From contig OZ252150.1 of the NCBI GenBank assembly GCA_965248775.1, positions 2,790,001 through 2,854,000 on the forward strand: a DNA stretch of 64,000 nucleotides, written 5' to 3'. The position numbers were made by a program, and so were the translations under genes. The notes beneath the pieces are model-generated. The model made no database searches, had not been told where the DNA came from, and saw only the letters and a list, made by a program, of their open reading frames with translations. Source of the stretch: JBHHUI01 sp965248775. Lineage in GTDB: Bacteria; Chloroflexota; Anaerolineae; Anaerolineales; JBHHUI01. Shown one piece after another: positions 44,263-52,839 of this stretch; the stretch's first letter is position 1; each line of letters starts with the position of its first letter.

Positions 44263-46062
44263 TTATCCGGTCAATTGCCGCCTACGCCTCAGAATTTCAC
44301 CACTCGCTAGCGCAACGACTGACAACACGAGCCACACCACCGGCGCGACACTCGCCCCCGTTGCTGGCAGCGCTGTCGGCGTGGCCGCCATCAGGCCGAA
44401 CTGTGTGAAGTGGTCGGCTAAACCGCAGGTCTCGTTGGCATTTGCGGATGTAACCGGCAACGGCTGCCACATTACGCCATCGAAGAAGCCGACGCGGAGG
44501 TTGGCTGCAGCGCCACCAGCTTTCAGTATATTGGCATTTGTGTGGCTCAGGCACACTGTTAGTGCGCTATCAAATGTTGCCACTCCGGTGTCGGTCGTCA
44601 GGTCTACCCGTGAACCCAACAGCGAATAGCCAATCGGTGCAGATACCGACTGTGGATTCGCATTCACCGCGCACAGGAAGCGGGTGCCGTCCGCGACGAT
44701 GTTTGCAGGCACGGACACGCGCGCTACGCCAGCGTCGGCCGCAGCACAGGCGAATGTACCACCTGTCGCACCCAGTTCGAAGCCCGCTTCTGCGGGCGCA
44801 GCCGACTCATCAGCGACGACCGCTGCGGCTCCATTGGTCGTGCCACTCGTTGTATTGATGTGCTGCAGTCCGATGTCCACGCGCGCACCCTGTTCGTCTG
44901 TGTAACAGGTCGCGCCGTCCATGAAGGTGCCCTGGTTGATGCTCAGGCCGGAGATCTCGTAGCCGGGCGGCGCCTGGGCGCACATTTTGTAGCCGTCCCA
45001 GGTGATGGTGATGGGCGTGCTGCAGTAATGGTTGCCGCCGTTAGCGCGCTGCTCGCCCTGGTCGTGGAAGCTGAAGCCGCGGAAGCCGTTGTCATTAGCG
45101 CTGTACCAGCAACTGCTGTCGGTGGTCGTGCTGCCGGTTGAATCGCCGTGCGGTCCACCCCGCGACAGCGGCGTAAACGCTAAGTAGCGGGCATCCGTCA
45201 GTGCCACGAATGTGCTCACCGCACCCCCGACTGCACCCCCGCCCGGCGGCACAAGGTAGACCTTATTGGCTCCAATATCCGACACATACAGGTTGCCGCT
45301 CGCGTCGAACCGCGGGTCGATGGGATTGTCGAACCCGGTAGCGTAAGTGCTCACCGCGCCCCGGACTGCACCCCCACCCGGCGGCACAAGGTAGACCTTA
45401 TTAGCTCCAATATCCGCCACGTACAGGTTGCCGCTCGCGTCGAACGTAACACCGAAAGCATCGGTAAACCCGGTGGCGTATTGATCAACGACCCCAACTG
45501 CACCCCCGCCCGGCGGTACAAGGTAGACGACGTTGTTAAAGAAGTCCGCCACGTACAGGTTGCCGCTCGCGTCGAATGCTATGCCGGTGGGACTGACGAA
45601 CCCGGTGGCGTAAGTGCTCACGGCACCTCCAACCGCACCCCCGCCCGGCGGTACAAGGTAGACGAAGCCGCCCCCCCAGTCCGCTACGTATAGGTTGCCA
45701 CTCGTATCGAACGCTATGCCGTCGGGATCGGCAAACCCGCTGGCGAAAATGCTTTTGCTGCCCCCGCCCGGCGGCACCAGGTAGATGGCCTTGTCGGTAT
45801 CGTCTCCCACATACAGGTTGCCGCTCGCGTCGAACGTCATGGCCGCAGGAAAGTTGAACCCGGTGACGTAGGTGCTCGCAGTCCCGCTCGCATCGACCTG
45901 ATGCACGACGTCGGCGGTTTGGTCTGACACATATAAGGGGAACTGGCCGGCGGAGAAGAAGCCAAAATCCTGTGCCGGCGCAGCCGTCACACTCGCCCCG
46001 GTGACGCTAAGGATGAGTACGATGACAAGCAGGCGGACGAAATGCGCTAATCTACGTTTCAT
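44263..46062 (-). CDS. LPxTG-anchored NHL/beta-propeller surface protein
   Basis: 599 residues from the Met at 46062 (MKRRLAHFVRLL), which starts a signal peptide. Five repeats of about 41-45 residues carry FDASGNLYVAD and VYLVPPGGGAV, as in NHL propellers. A Cys-containing domain (about 340-560) follows, and the C terminus is LPATGASVAP, a hydrophobic helix and RRRRQ: a sortase signal. The protein is therefore likely linked to the cell wall of a monoderm. No sortase gene is in the window. Confidence 0.85.
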   Translation of the reverse strand: MKRRLAHFVRLLVIVLILSVTGASVTAAPAQDFGFFSAGQFPLYVSDQTADVVHQVDASGTASTYVTGFNFPAAMTFDASGNLYVGDDTDKAIYLVPPGGGSKSIFASGFADPDGIAFDTSGNLYVADWGGGFVYLVPPGGGAVGGAVSTYATGFVSPTGIAFDASGNLYVADFFNNVVYLVPPGGGAVGVVDQYATGFTDAFGVTFDASGNLYVADIGANKVYLVPPGGGAVRGAVSTYATGFDNPIDPRFDASGNLYVSDIGANKVYLVPPGGGAVGGAVSTFVALTDARYLAFTPLSRGGPHGDSTGSTTTDSSCWYSANDNGFRGFSFHDQGEQRANGGNHYCSTPITITWDGYKMCAQAPPGYEISGLSINQGTFMDGATCYTDEQGARVDIGLQHINTTSGTTNGAAAVVADESAAPAEAGFELGATGGTFACAAADAGVARVSVPANIVADGTRFLCAVNANPQSVSAPIGYSLLGSRVDLTTDTGVATFDSALTVCLSHTNANILKAGGAAANLRVGFFDGVMWQPLPVTSANANETCGLADHFTQFGLMAATPTALPATGASVAPVVWLVLSVVALASGEILRRRRQLTG

Positions 46063-46312
46063 GGGTCTTCGCCAGTTGCAGAACCTGGATTCGAAGTCGA
46101 CAGTGTAATGGGCGGGATGGGATGAGTCAAACGACACAATGGCGCGAATTAGACATGAGCAGTCGCAATTGCCGCGAGCGACCCTGCTCGGGCGATGTTT
46201 GTATTCGGTACTGCGTCCAAGTGGACACGCTCGGCGACTCGAGCCGCTAATCTCTCCCTGACACTCTCCGCCGTTATGCGAGAGACTTGCATCCGCGCCA
46301 GTTCTGCGTAAC

Positions 46313-46440
46313 TCACCACTCTGCATTATCCACCGGCCCAGCCACCCTATGCGCCATCTCTACGTCCTGCGTGGTCTGGGCGAGATAGCGCCGCAACACG
46401 GTCAGATCGGTATGCTGCAGACGACATAACGCCGCGAAAT
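46313..46440 (-). pseudogene. C-terminal remnant of a tyrosine recombinase
   Basis: Reads LCRLQHTDLTVLRRYLAQTT...MAHRVAGPVDN to the stop at 46313. LTVLRRYLAQ contains the catalytic Tyr in the context usual for phage-type integrases. The upstream part is degenerate. Confidence 0.65.
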
Positions 46441-46543
46441 TCGCCTTGAACGGTCATGTTTGCCGCAATCGGTCAGCCATCTCGATTATTCAGGATCGGT
46501 GATTTCCCGTGCTACTTGATGAGCCCCCGTCCCGCCCCAATGC

Positions 46544-46757
46544 CTACCATCCCTCTGCGCGCAACACCGGCAGCATGACGACCTCGCCAACAGTGAGATA
46601 CACGTCAAATTCCCGCCCGCAACGCCTCTCATCCCGGCAGTGCATTTCGATATGATGCGATAGCACCCCGGACGGCTTTGTAAATGTGAACTCAGAAGCC
46701 GTCATAAACTGCAAACGATTGCACCAGGGGCATTCCACCCGTTTATGTTCAATCATC
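46544..46757 (-). CDS. Small zinc-finger protein (Com-like) downstream of terminase
   Basis: 70 residues from the Met at 46757 (MIEHKRVECPWCN), which overlaps the terminase stop. CPWC, then HHIEMHC and CGREFDVYL, suggest one zinc site. Small Cys-rich proteins in this position are common in phage genomes. Confidence 0.6.
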
Positions 46758-48483
46758 CTTGCTTCCGCTGTGCGCCCACAAACATAGTTGTAATCGGGGG
46801 TGTGCCCGGATCGAAGGGTGCGAAGTTCGCAGCCAAGCAATAGTTCTCAGCGTGCGCGTAATGGTCTGGGCCTAATTTTAGATAACGCACAACCGGCGTG
46901 CCATCCGGCAAATTTTCTTTGACCCGCACCAAGTTGCGCAAGTGCAAATAGTAATCGGTGATCGTGGGTGCATCGGCTGGGTTTTCATATTGCTTGTTAT
47001 AGTACCCAGCCAGCACGCCATCAAATGCTCGGCTGCGATCAATGTTGACAACGTGCTCATTTTCGCTCCATTGATACGGGGATGCCCGCTTGACGCCGCG
47101 CGGCTGAGTAGCGTAGTAAGCAACGTATACCCGGCCATCAAACCTTTCCGCAAATTCCTGGGCCTTGCGCGTTTCCGGTAAGGCATCCACAACCGCAGCT
47201 CGCACTTGATAACGCGACACGAAAGCATCTAGCTCTTCAAAGTCATCTACCTCGCCAATGTACGTTGCCCGCAGGCGCTCCCCCTGCGATTGCCGGATCA
47301 CAACATGGATGCGAGTGCCAATATCAACCCCCATCAAGCAGCCTTTGCCGGTCTGGGTATTGCCCAGCGTGTAATCGCCCAGAACGCCATTCAATGTGTC
47401 CGTGGTCAACCTGCCGCCCTTTGGCTCATAGGGGATGCCCAGATCGGCATTGTAAAAAGATTGTTGCTTCTCGCTGCCCAACTCTAGCGAATTGGCCCAG
47501 AGCGCATCCAATGACGCGCGCGGACTCGCCAGCTTTGAAAACCCAAACCCGATCACTTCAGAGTCAGGATTGCGCACAACCCAACGAAAACGATCATCTC
47601 CCCAGGCACTTTGCCGCTTGATGGTTCCGCCGCAACCTGGGCAGATGTAACGGGCACGGCCCCCGCGAAGTTTGACGTTATCCCAGATCAACCAATCCCA
47701 CGCCCCGCAGTGCTCGCATTCCAATTGCAATTCGCGCTGATCGGACTTTTGATATTCGGCATCAATGCCTATTGATGGATATGTTGGAGTCGATAGCATG
47801 ATCTCGGCAGCCAACCACGAGTCGCCCAGGCGCTTGCGCATCAGGGGGACGGCTGCTGGGGGCACAGCATCAAACTCATCAATGATCAGTAGGTCTGCGG
47901 GCACACTCAATAGCTGCGGCGCTTTGTTCGGATCGCCGCCCGGGATGTTGGTTGACCGGATATAAAGCGCGCCGCGATCAAACAGCTTGAGTCCCACATT
48001 ATCAACGGCGGTTGCCATTGCCTGAATCGCTGCGCTTTCATCAATGGCCGTGTTTATGCGGGCACTCGAAAAATCTGAAGCCACGGTCTTACCAGGGGGC
48101 AGGCCATAAAAAACATCAACCCGGTGCTGATGGATGGCCCAGAACAAGGTTGACACGGCCCACTCAGTAATGCCGACCTGGGCAGGCTTGCGAAAGACTA
48201 GCCGCAGCTTGAGCCGCAACTCCTCACCGAACACCCGATAAATTTCATTCAGCCAAGGGTAACGATCTAAGCTGAAGGGGGAAATGATCCCTGTGCGCTG
48301 ATCCTTTATCTTGCGATGCTCCAATGTCCAATCGAGCAGATTCAGAGCAGCAGCGTTGACTTCGCTATTCTGCTCTAGTGCAGCAACGCGAGATTCGGCC
48401 CGGATTTCTTTATTCGTTTGTCGGAGGGATGCTAAGTGTAAGGCCGTTGCGTTCCCATGCTGCAACTGCGTAATCATTTCCAT
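46753..48483 (-). CDS. Phage terminase large subunit, GpA-like
   Basis: 576 residues. The ATPase half has LRLVFRKPAQVGITEW (Walker A-like region) and LLIIDEFDAVP (Walker B). A zinc ribbon (CEHCGAWD...CPGCGG) is inserted, and the nuclease half begins at GVDIGTRIHVVI with acidic residues (VVDALPE). It packages phage DNA. The start overlaps the small-subunit gene by 74 nt, so a later start is possible. Confidence 0.85.
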   Translation of the reverse strand: MEMITQLQHGNATALHLASLRQTNKEIRAESRVAALEQNSEVNAAALNLLDWTLEHRKIKDQRTGIISPFSLDRYPWLNEIYRVFGEELRLKLRLVFRKPAQVGITEWAVSTLFWAIHQHRVDVFYGLPPGKTVASDFSSARINTAIDESAAIQAMATAVDNVGLKLFDRGALYIRSTNIPGGDPNKAPQLLSVPADLLIIDEFDAVPPAAVPLMRKRLGDSWLAAEIMLSTPTYPSIGIDAEYQKSDQRELQLECEHCGAWDWLIWDNVKLRGGRARYICPGCGGTIKRQSAWGDDRFRWVVRNPDSEVIGFGFSKLASPRASLDALWANSLELGSEKQQSFYNADLGIPYEPKGGRLTTDTLNGVLGDYTLGNTQTGKGCLMGVDIGTRIHVVIRQSQGERLRATYIGEVDDFEELDAFVSRYQVRAAVVDALPETRKAQEFAERFDGRVYVAYYATQPRGVKRASPYQWSENEHVVNIDRSRAFDGVLAGYYNKQYENPADAPTITDYYLHLRNLVRVKENLPDGTPVVRYLKLGPDHYAHAENYCLAANFAPFDPGTPPITTMFVGAQRKQG

Positions 48484-49096
48484 ATTTTTCTGCTACGAAA
48501 TCGAAGGTGACTCGTCCGGTGCGAATGTGCTCGTCTAGATCGGCTTGTGCTTTGGCGATCTCTTTTTCCATCAAACGACTGACATCAATTTCCGATTTGC
48601 TGATCTGGGTCGGCAACCCGGATGCCCGCCGCCCCAGGTCTGCCCCTGTGCGGGCCAGCCGTTGCGCATCATTCATGCGGAATTTGACCGGCTCAATAAT
48701 CGTGACTTTATCTTTTCCTTCACCCTCAACCCGCTTCTGGTATACAGGGGCCGCTAAGATGTCCTCGGCTTTGCTCAATAGAGCCATTCCAATTTCATAC
48801 TCGCGTTCTGCGATCTCTCCCTGGCGCTCTTTCCATAGCCGCTCGCGCTCTTCCAAGGCAACCGAGTCCATGTGCTGATCGTAGGTTTGTGACCGCGCAA
48901 CCCAACTGTATTTTGATGACCAGCCCTCCCAGGTGTTTTGGTATGGTCTACTTCGCGGATGCTGGGCCTTGTATTCCTGGCGCGCCTTGCTGATGCTGCG
49001 CTCGGGGCCATAATCACGGTACACACAAAACGCGGCATAGGCGCGATCTGATTCGCCGGGCAGGGCGGCATCGAATGGCTGGGCCGTATCGGTCAT
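48410..49096 (-). CDS. Putative terminase small subunit
   Basis: 228 residues. An N-terminal HTH-like region (AFCVYRDYGPERSISKARQEY; WEGWSSKYSWVARSQTYD) and a charged helical C terminus resemble phage small terminase proteins, and position directly before the large subunit supports this. Confidence 0.65.
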   Translation of the reverse strand: MTDTAQPFDAALPGESDRAYAAFCVYRDYGPERSISKARQEYKAQHPRSRPYQNTWEGWSSKYSWVARSQTYDQHMDSVALEERERLWKERQGEIAEREYEIGMALLSKAEDILAAPVYQKRVEGEGKDKVTIIEPVKFRMNDAQRLARTGADLGRRASGLPTQISKSEIDVSRLMEKEIAKAQADLDEHIRTGRVTFDFVAEKYGNDYAVAAWERNGLTLSIPPTNE

Positions 49097-49233
49097 TTAT
49101 TCGTGGATAGAGAAAGGGGGCAGGCGGAGGTCAATGAGTCTGTGTCAAATATGACGCGGAATCACTCCCCCGCGATCTGGCTTTCACCCGAGCCTGATCC
49201 GGCCTCCGCCTGACCATACAAAAGTGGGAGCGT

Positions 49234-49638
49234 CTATCCCGGCCCCGGTGTTGCTGTGGCGTGCAGGAATGAGCCGACCGTATCCCCGATCAGGTCTGCG
49301 ATCTTTTCTTCGGGGATTTCCAGCTTGAAGCCTGCGCGCTGCGCATTGGACTCCAGCAGGGCCAGGGCATGCGCTAACTTTTTCTCGCCAGCTTGCTCAT
49401 ATTTGGCAAAGGCGCTTTCCGCCGCGAGTACGGCGTTGACGGCCCAGGATCGAATCCAGGGATGATCAATGCTATCGATCACCTTCTCAAATCGATCACC
49501 GGCCTGACCTGCGAGCGGAAGAGCGCGCTCGCGCATCTTTTGAATAAACCACTCTCGCGTAAATATAAAGTTTGCCCCCGCAACAACCACAGTGATGATC
49601 ACCGCTGGATTCTTGAGAGCTTCTAACCATTCAAGCAT
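49234..49638 (-). CDS. Phage holin, LLH type
   Basis: 134 residues from the Met at 49638, preceded by GGAGGC. One membrane helix (AVIITVVVAGANFIF) is followed by KYEQAGEKKLAHALALL and IPEEKIADLIGDTVGSFL, the LLH holin C-terminal pattern. Confidence 0.7.
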   Translation of the reverse strand: MLEWLEALKNPAVIITVVVAGANFIFTREWFIQKMRERALPLAGQAGDRFEKVIDSIDHPWIRSWAVNAVLAAESAFAKYEQAGEKKLAHALALLESNAQRAGFKLEIPEEKIADLIGDTVGSFLHATATPGPG

Positions 49639-49783
49639 GATGTTGCCTCCAAGCGTAGTAACTAGGCGCGGGCAATTGAGCCACGCGCGAAATGGATACA
49701 AGTAAATAGAGCGTATATCCTGCAACGAACAGGACAGACGCCACCAACGCCGCGAGCATGCACCCGACAAACAGCAAAGCCAT
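49631..49783 (-). CDS. 50-residue single-pass membrane protein in the lysis cluster
   Basis: Starts MALLFVGCMLAAL and has a long hydrophobic segment to about residue 32. Its ATG overlaps the previous stop (TGATG) and its stop overlaps the holin start by 8 nt. Tight coupling on both sides makes it a credible gene; possibly a second holin or antiholin. Confidence 0.6.
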   Translation of the reverse strand: MALLFVGCMLAALVASVLFVAGYTLYLLVSISRVAQLPAPSYYAWRQHHA

Positions 49784-50355
49784 CAAACCACCGCATTCAA
49801 TCCGTCCGCCTGCGCTGCATCCCCATCAAGTGACCGCTCACACAACACCTGAATCGCGGATACGATCTCATCAATCGTCACGCCCTGGAATTGCGTTGTG
49901 ATAACCAGCAAATCATCAAGCATGAAGGTGACAATCTTCCTTGTCATTGCATAGGCATCTAAGCCGTTTATGACGCGCAGATTGGTGATTTCCTGATCAA
50001 TACGCTCCCTGACCTTTTGGGGCACAACCTCGTCATAGCGGGGGGTTATCTGTAACGGGCTATTCGTCGCGATCATGCCTGTGCTTTGCCCCCTGCCTTT
50101 TGTGCTTTCAAGCCAGAGATTCCAAAGCGTACTGCTCTTGAGTTCCAACTTGGAATATTCCTTGAAGTATTCAAGACGAAATTCATCAAGTTCGTCCCCG
50201 AGTTTCTCAACGGCTTCATCAACTCTCTTTTGGGTGTCTAAGTTCTGGCGGCGGTTGTTTCGCAACAAAGCGACGATCCCACTAACAAAAGTCATCCCCC
50301 CCAAGCACAGACTGACAACGCCTGCGATGATTCCTGCAAATAGTTCGTCGCTCAT
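49783..50355 (-). CDS. Phage-associated membrane-anchored protein
   Basis: 190 residues. An N-terminal helix (GIIAGVVSLCLGGMTFVSGIVALL) is followed by a coiled-coil-like charged region and a helical C-terminal domain. It heads the three-gene membrane cluster after a terminator. Family not recognised. Confidence 0.6.
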   Translation of the reverse strand: MSDELFAGIIAGVVSLCLGGMTFVSGIVALLRNNRRQNLDTQKRVDEAVEKLGDELDEFRLEYFKEYSKLELKSSTLWNLWLESTKGRGQSTGMIATNSPLQITPRYDEVVPQKVRERIDQEITNLRVINGLDAYAMTRKIVTFMLDDLLVITTQFQGVTIDEIVSAIQVLCERSLDGDAAQADGLNAVV

Positions 50356-50382
50356 AAATGGGCATGTGCATCTGGCATAAAT

Positions 50383-50420
50383 AAAAAAGGGGCCGACTCC
50401 CTCGATTGAGAGTCGGCCCC
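50383..50420 (-). terminator. Strong intrinsic terminator
   Basis: GGGGCCGACTC pairs with GAGTCGGCCCC (50389-50420) and is followed on the minus strand by TTTTTT. It ends transcription after the structured region that follows the 50510 gene. Confidence 0.95.
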
Positions 50421-50509
50421 GTGTCCGCAGATCAATGGCGGGTTTTTATGCCCGCCGCTACTTCGTTTCGAGTGGCCCTACCCGGTCACGTATGACCGGA
50501 TGCCCGGTG
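50421..50509 (-). ncRNA. Possible structured RNA between gene 50510 and the terminator
   Basis: On the minus strand, stop codon TAA is followed by successive hairpins: CCGGTCA-TACG-TGACCGG, a CACTCGAAACGAAGTAG stem, and GGCGGG-CATAAAAA-CCCGCC, ending at the terminator. The density of stems with little spacer suggests a 3'-UTR RNA or small RNA. No known family was recognised. Confidence 0.45.
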
Positions 50510-50758
50510 TTACCCGCTCAGTTGTTGTGTGTAAGAATTCAGCCCTTCAGCTTTTCCTATTTCCTCGATTGCATAGAAAACAATCTCACCTGCTCGATCA
50601 AGTGCAGAATGCATCCGGTATAGCTTGTCCGGATCGAGCGTCGTGAGTCGTTTGGTAAGGTTCGCGGTGTTCCCCCCTTGATCCTGCTCTTGTTTGGGGG
50701 CCGCTATTTGTTCGGCCACGCTGCGGACATAATAGCACGAGTCTTGCTCATGTCGCAA
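50510..50758 (-). CDS. Small hypothetical protein
   Basis: At most 82 residues; a GTG at the SVAEQIAAPKQ position gives about 71. The sequence is helical (DPDKLYRMHSALDRAGEIVFYAIEEIGKA) without recognised domains. It is followed by the structured RNA and terminator. Confidence 0.5.
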   Translation of the reverse strand: MRHEQDSCYYVRSVAEQIAAPKQEQDQGGNTANLTKRLTTLDPDKLYRMHSALDRAGEIVFYAIEEIGKAEGLNSYTQQLSG

Positions 50759-50883
50759 TCAGTTCAATCTGCGTTATAGCTGCTGCCCCGCACCCCCACA
50801 TATAGCCTGACTCATCACATGATCTCCCATCGCTGCCCCTACCCACGACCTATATCCTAAACAGTCCCATTTCATACCCTATT

Positions 50884-50912
50884 TTGACTCGACCTGGGAT
50901 GGGAGTTATGCT
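50884..50912 (+). promoter_or_regulatory. Predicted promoter of the integrase operon
   Basis: TTGACT (50884-50889), 17 bp, TATGCT (50907-50912). A LexA-like box begins 6 nt after the -10, overlapping the expected start of transcription. Confidence 0.55.
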
Positions 50913-50918
50913 AGATTT

Positions 50919-50934
50919 TAGAACAGACGTGCTA
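50919..50934 (+). promoter_or_regulatory. LexA-like operator (imperfect)
   Basis: TAGAAC-AGAC-GTGCTA, one mismatch from the palindrome TAGAACNNNNGTTCTA seen at 52775. It matches the Gram-positive SOS-box pattern GAACNNNNGTTC at 7 of 8 defined positions. Confidence 0.5.
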
Positions 50935-50940
50935 ATCGGA

Positions 50941-50986
50941 CTCGCTTAGAGAAAAGCGAGCCGGAGTGCAATGAACACCCCGGCTC
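50941..50986 (+). promoter_or_regulatory. Competing hairpins over the first start of the integrase operon
   Basis: CTCGCTT (50941-50947) pairs with AAGCGAG (50954-50960); alternatively GAGCCGG (50958-50964) pairs with CCGGCTC (50980-50986), enclosing a GGAG and the ATG at 50971. The two share bases and exclude each other, so translation from 50971 could be regulated. The ATG at 51061 lies outside. Confidence 0.45.
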
Positions 50987-51060
50987 AGGGTGAGGACGCA
51001 AGTCAACACCCACCCCGATTATACCCAAAGGCACACCCTAACCGAAAGATGAGGACGCAA

Positions 51061-51399
51061 ATGGACGCTCACACTATTTCTGTCGCCGCAAGCATTTCAG
51101 CAGAAGAGCTGACTCGCATTGCCAACCACCCGCAACTCGAATGCTTGTTGTTACCGCATGGCGATTTGCTGGTCAGCCTAACAAGGCAAGGAGCAAATGA
51201 ACTTGAAACGATCTATAACTCAATCATCGCCAATTCACCGAGCACGCTATACGGCAAGCCTGTTGAACCGCTGCTGGATACCTACACCGATTTATGGATG
51301 GCCCACACCGTTGACTACTCCCTATTACACTTTGCATTGGGATTGCTGGTGGGTAAGGATTCGCTGGTCGCACTCGGTGTTACCAGGCAAGGAGAATGA
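51061..51399 (+). CDS. Hypothetical protein coupled to the integrase
   Basis: 112 residues from the ATG at 51061 (GAGG 7 nt upstream); an in-frame ATG at 50971 would add 30 residues. The sequence is helical with no recognised domain (ISAEELTRIANHPQLECLLL). It ends in an ATGA overlap with the integrase, so it may be an excision or control factor. Confidence 0.6.
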   Translation: MDAHTISVAASISAEELTRIANHPQLECLLLPHGDLLVSLTRQGANELETIYNSIIANSPSTLYGKPVEPLLDTYTDLWMAHTVDYSLLHFALGLLVGKDSLVALGVTRQGE

Positions 51400-52402
51400 G
51401 CACCAACAGCATCTTGCCCCGTATGCGCGAATGGCTTCGCAACAATCCCGATTTCTCTCCCAACACAATCGATGTCTATCGCCGCCGACTCACTGTGTTA
51501 GATACCTGGCTAACGAAAACTGACTTTGACCCGGCCACATTGACACCCGATTCGTTTCGGATATTTTTAGACGCGCAGAAGAATTGGGGCCAGAATACCG
51601 CCCGGCTTGCCGGGTACGCAGCGCGTTCATTTTTCCGTTGGCAATACGGCAATAGTCATCCACTGCTCAAGCTCAGGCTCGCACGTCTAAAGGCAAAGCC
51701 GCGCCGCACGTTGAATGCAAAGCAGTCTCGACAAATTCTCACACGTCTTAACTCACCCGATCTGCACGACAAGCGCAACCGCGCAATTCTGGCGCTCATG
51801 TTGGATACGGCCCTTCGCGCTTTTGAAGTCTGTGATCTGCTTCTGGAATATCTCGATCTGGAAGCGCGCACCTGTTGGGCAATAGTGAAAGGCGGTGGCT
51901 GGGAGCGCCGAGTATATTCTAGGACACTGCGCACATTGTCCGCAGATGGCTGAAAGCGCGCGATGATTACTTGGCCGACCGGAGTGCGCGGGGGCTTCAC
52001 TGCGAACCGAGAGATCACGTATTCATTGGACTAGGGGGGCGCAAACCCGGTAGCCCGATCACGAGTCATGGACTGCGTTTTATCTTCCGTTCGATTAGTG
52101 CGAAGGTCGGAATAGAGTCGATGAATCCCCACAGCGCAAGACGAGGCTTCTCTGTTCAAACAACGGAGAATGGCGCACCCCATCGCCTGGTGCAGTTGGG
52201 AGGTGGGTGGAAGAGTCTCGCCGTGCTTGAGACCTACCTGCTAAATTTGCAGCTCACTCCCGAGATGCTTGATCCATATCTCCCGGTCAGTAACGCCGTG
52301 GGGTCGGTCACTGGTGATACCACAACAGATAAGATCATCGCGCGGCTGGCAGAAATGGACACAGATGAGCGTGCGGCTTTGCTTGCGTTGATTGAGGAGT
52401 AA
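51396..52402 (+). pseudogene. XerC/D-type tyrosine recombinase, frameshifted
   Basis: The N-terminal core-binding domain (MREWLRNNPDFSPNTIDVYRRRL) and the first catalytic Arg (DTALRAFEVCDLL) are in one frame, ending at 51953. From about 51917 another frame continues DTAHIVRRWLKARDDYL, HVFIGLGGRK, NPHSARRGF (His-x-x-Arg) and GGWKSLAVLETYL (Tyr). A small indel near 51915-51925 accounts for it. Otherwise all catalytic residues are present, so decay is recent or an assembly error. Confidence 0.8.
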
Positions 52403-52414
52403 AAAGAGTGGAGA

Positions 52415-52744
52415 TCAAATCAGGTGGAAATCCCAGCCAGAGAAATCCCAATGGCTCAGGCGGCGGCGTAGTTCGATTTTGCTGTGAACGTTGAATTTTT
52501 GACGAACATTAGCCATGTGGTATTTTACAGTTCCGTCTGCAATCGTAAGTTTTTCGGCGATCTCCAGGTTGGCATATCCGAGACAACTCAGCGCCGCCAC
52601 TTGTTGTTCGCGTTCCGAAAGTGAATTCCAGCGCCGAATGTTTTCTCCTTCGAATCCTTCTTGTCCGATTGTTACGGTGGAGAACGTGGTCGTCTTGGGT
52701 TGGTCGGAGTGTAAGAGGCGGCGGAGTAGTTTCAGGAAAGCCAT
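52415..52744 (-). CDS. LuxR-type HTH regulator without receiver domain
   Basis: 109 residues. A short N-terminal region precedes the HTH: SLSEREQQVAALSCLGYANLEIAEKLTIADGTVKYHMANVRQKF. It is convergent with the integrase. Its promoter contains a perfect LexA-like palindrome, so it may be damage-inducible. Confidence 0.8.
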   Translation of the reverse strand: MAFLKLLRRLLHSDQPKTTTFSTVTIGQEGFEGENIRRWNSLSEREQQVAALSCLGYANLEIAEKLTIADGTVKYHMANVRQKFNVHSKIELRRRLSHWDFSGWDFHLI

Positions 52745-52767
52745 AATGCAGAGCGCCCCCTTGATAC

Positions 52768-52797
52768 AGTTTATTAGAACGTGTGTTCTAGAGTCAA
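52768..52797 (-). promoter_or_regulatory. Promoter of the LuxR-type gene with a LexA-like operator
   Basis: On the minus strand TTGACT (52797-52792), 18 bp, TAAACT (52773-52768). The spacer holds TAGAAC-GTGT-GTTCTA (52775-52790), a perfect 16-bp palindrome matching the Gram-positive SOS box core GAACNNNNGTTC. Repressor binding would block both promoter elements. Confidence 0.65.
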
Positions 52798-52839
52798 GGT
52801 AAAATTGTTCCCCCAGAGGATGAATAGGAGGGTGAATAG

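Noticed and set aside
45180..45860. Regular 123-135-bp repeats resembling a CRISPR-like array
   Set aside because: The repeats are in frame and encode NHL/propeller blades of the LPxTG protein; spacing and content are protein-driven.
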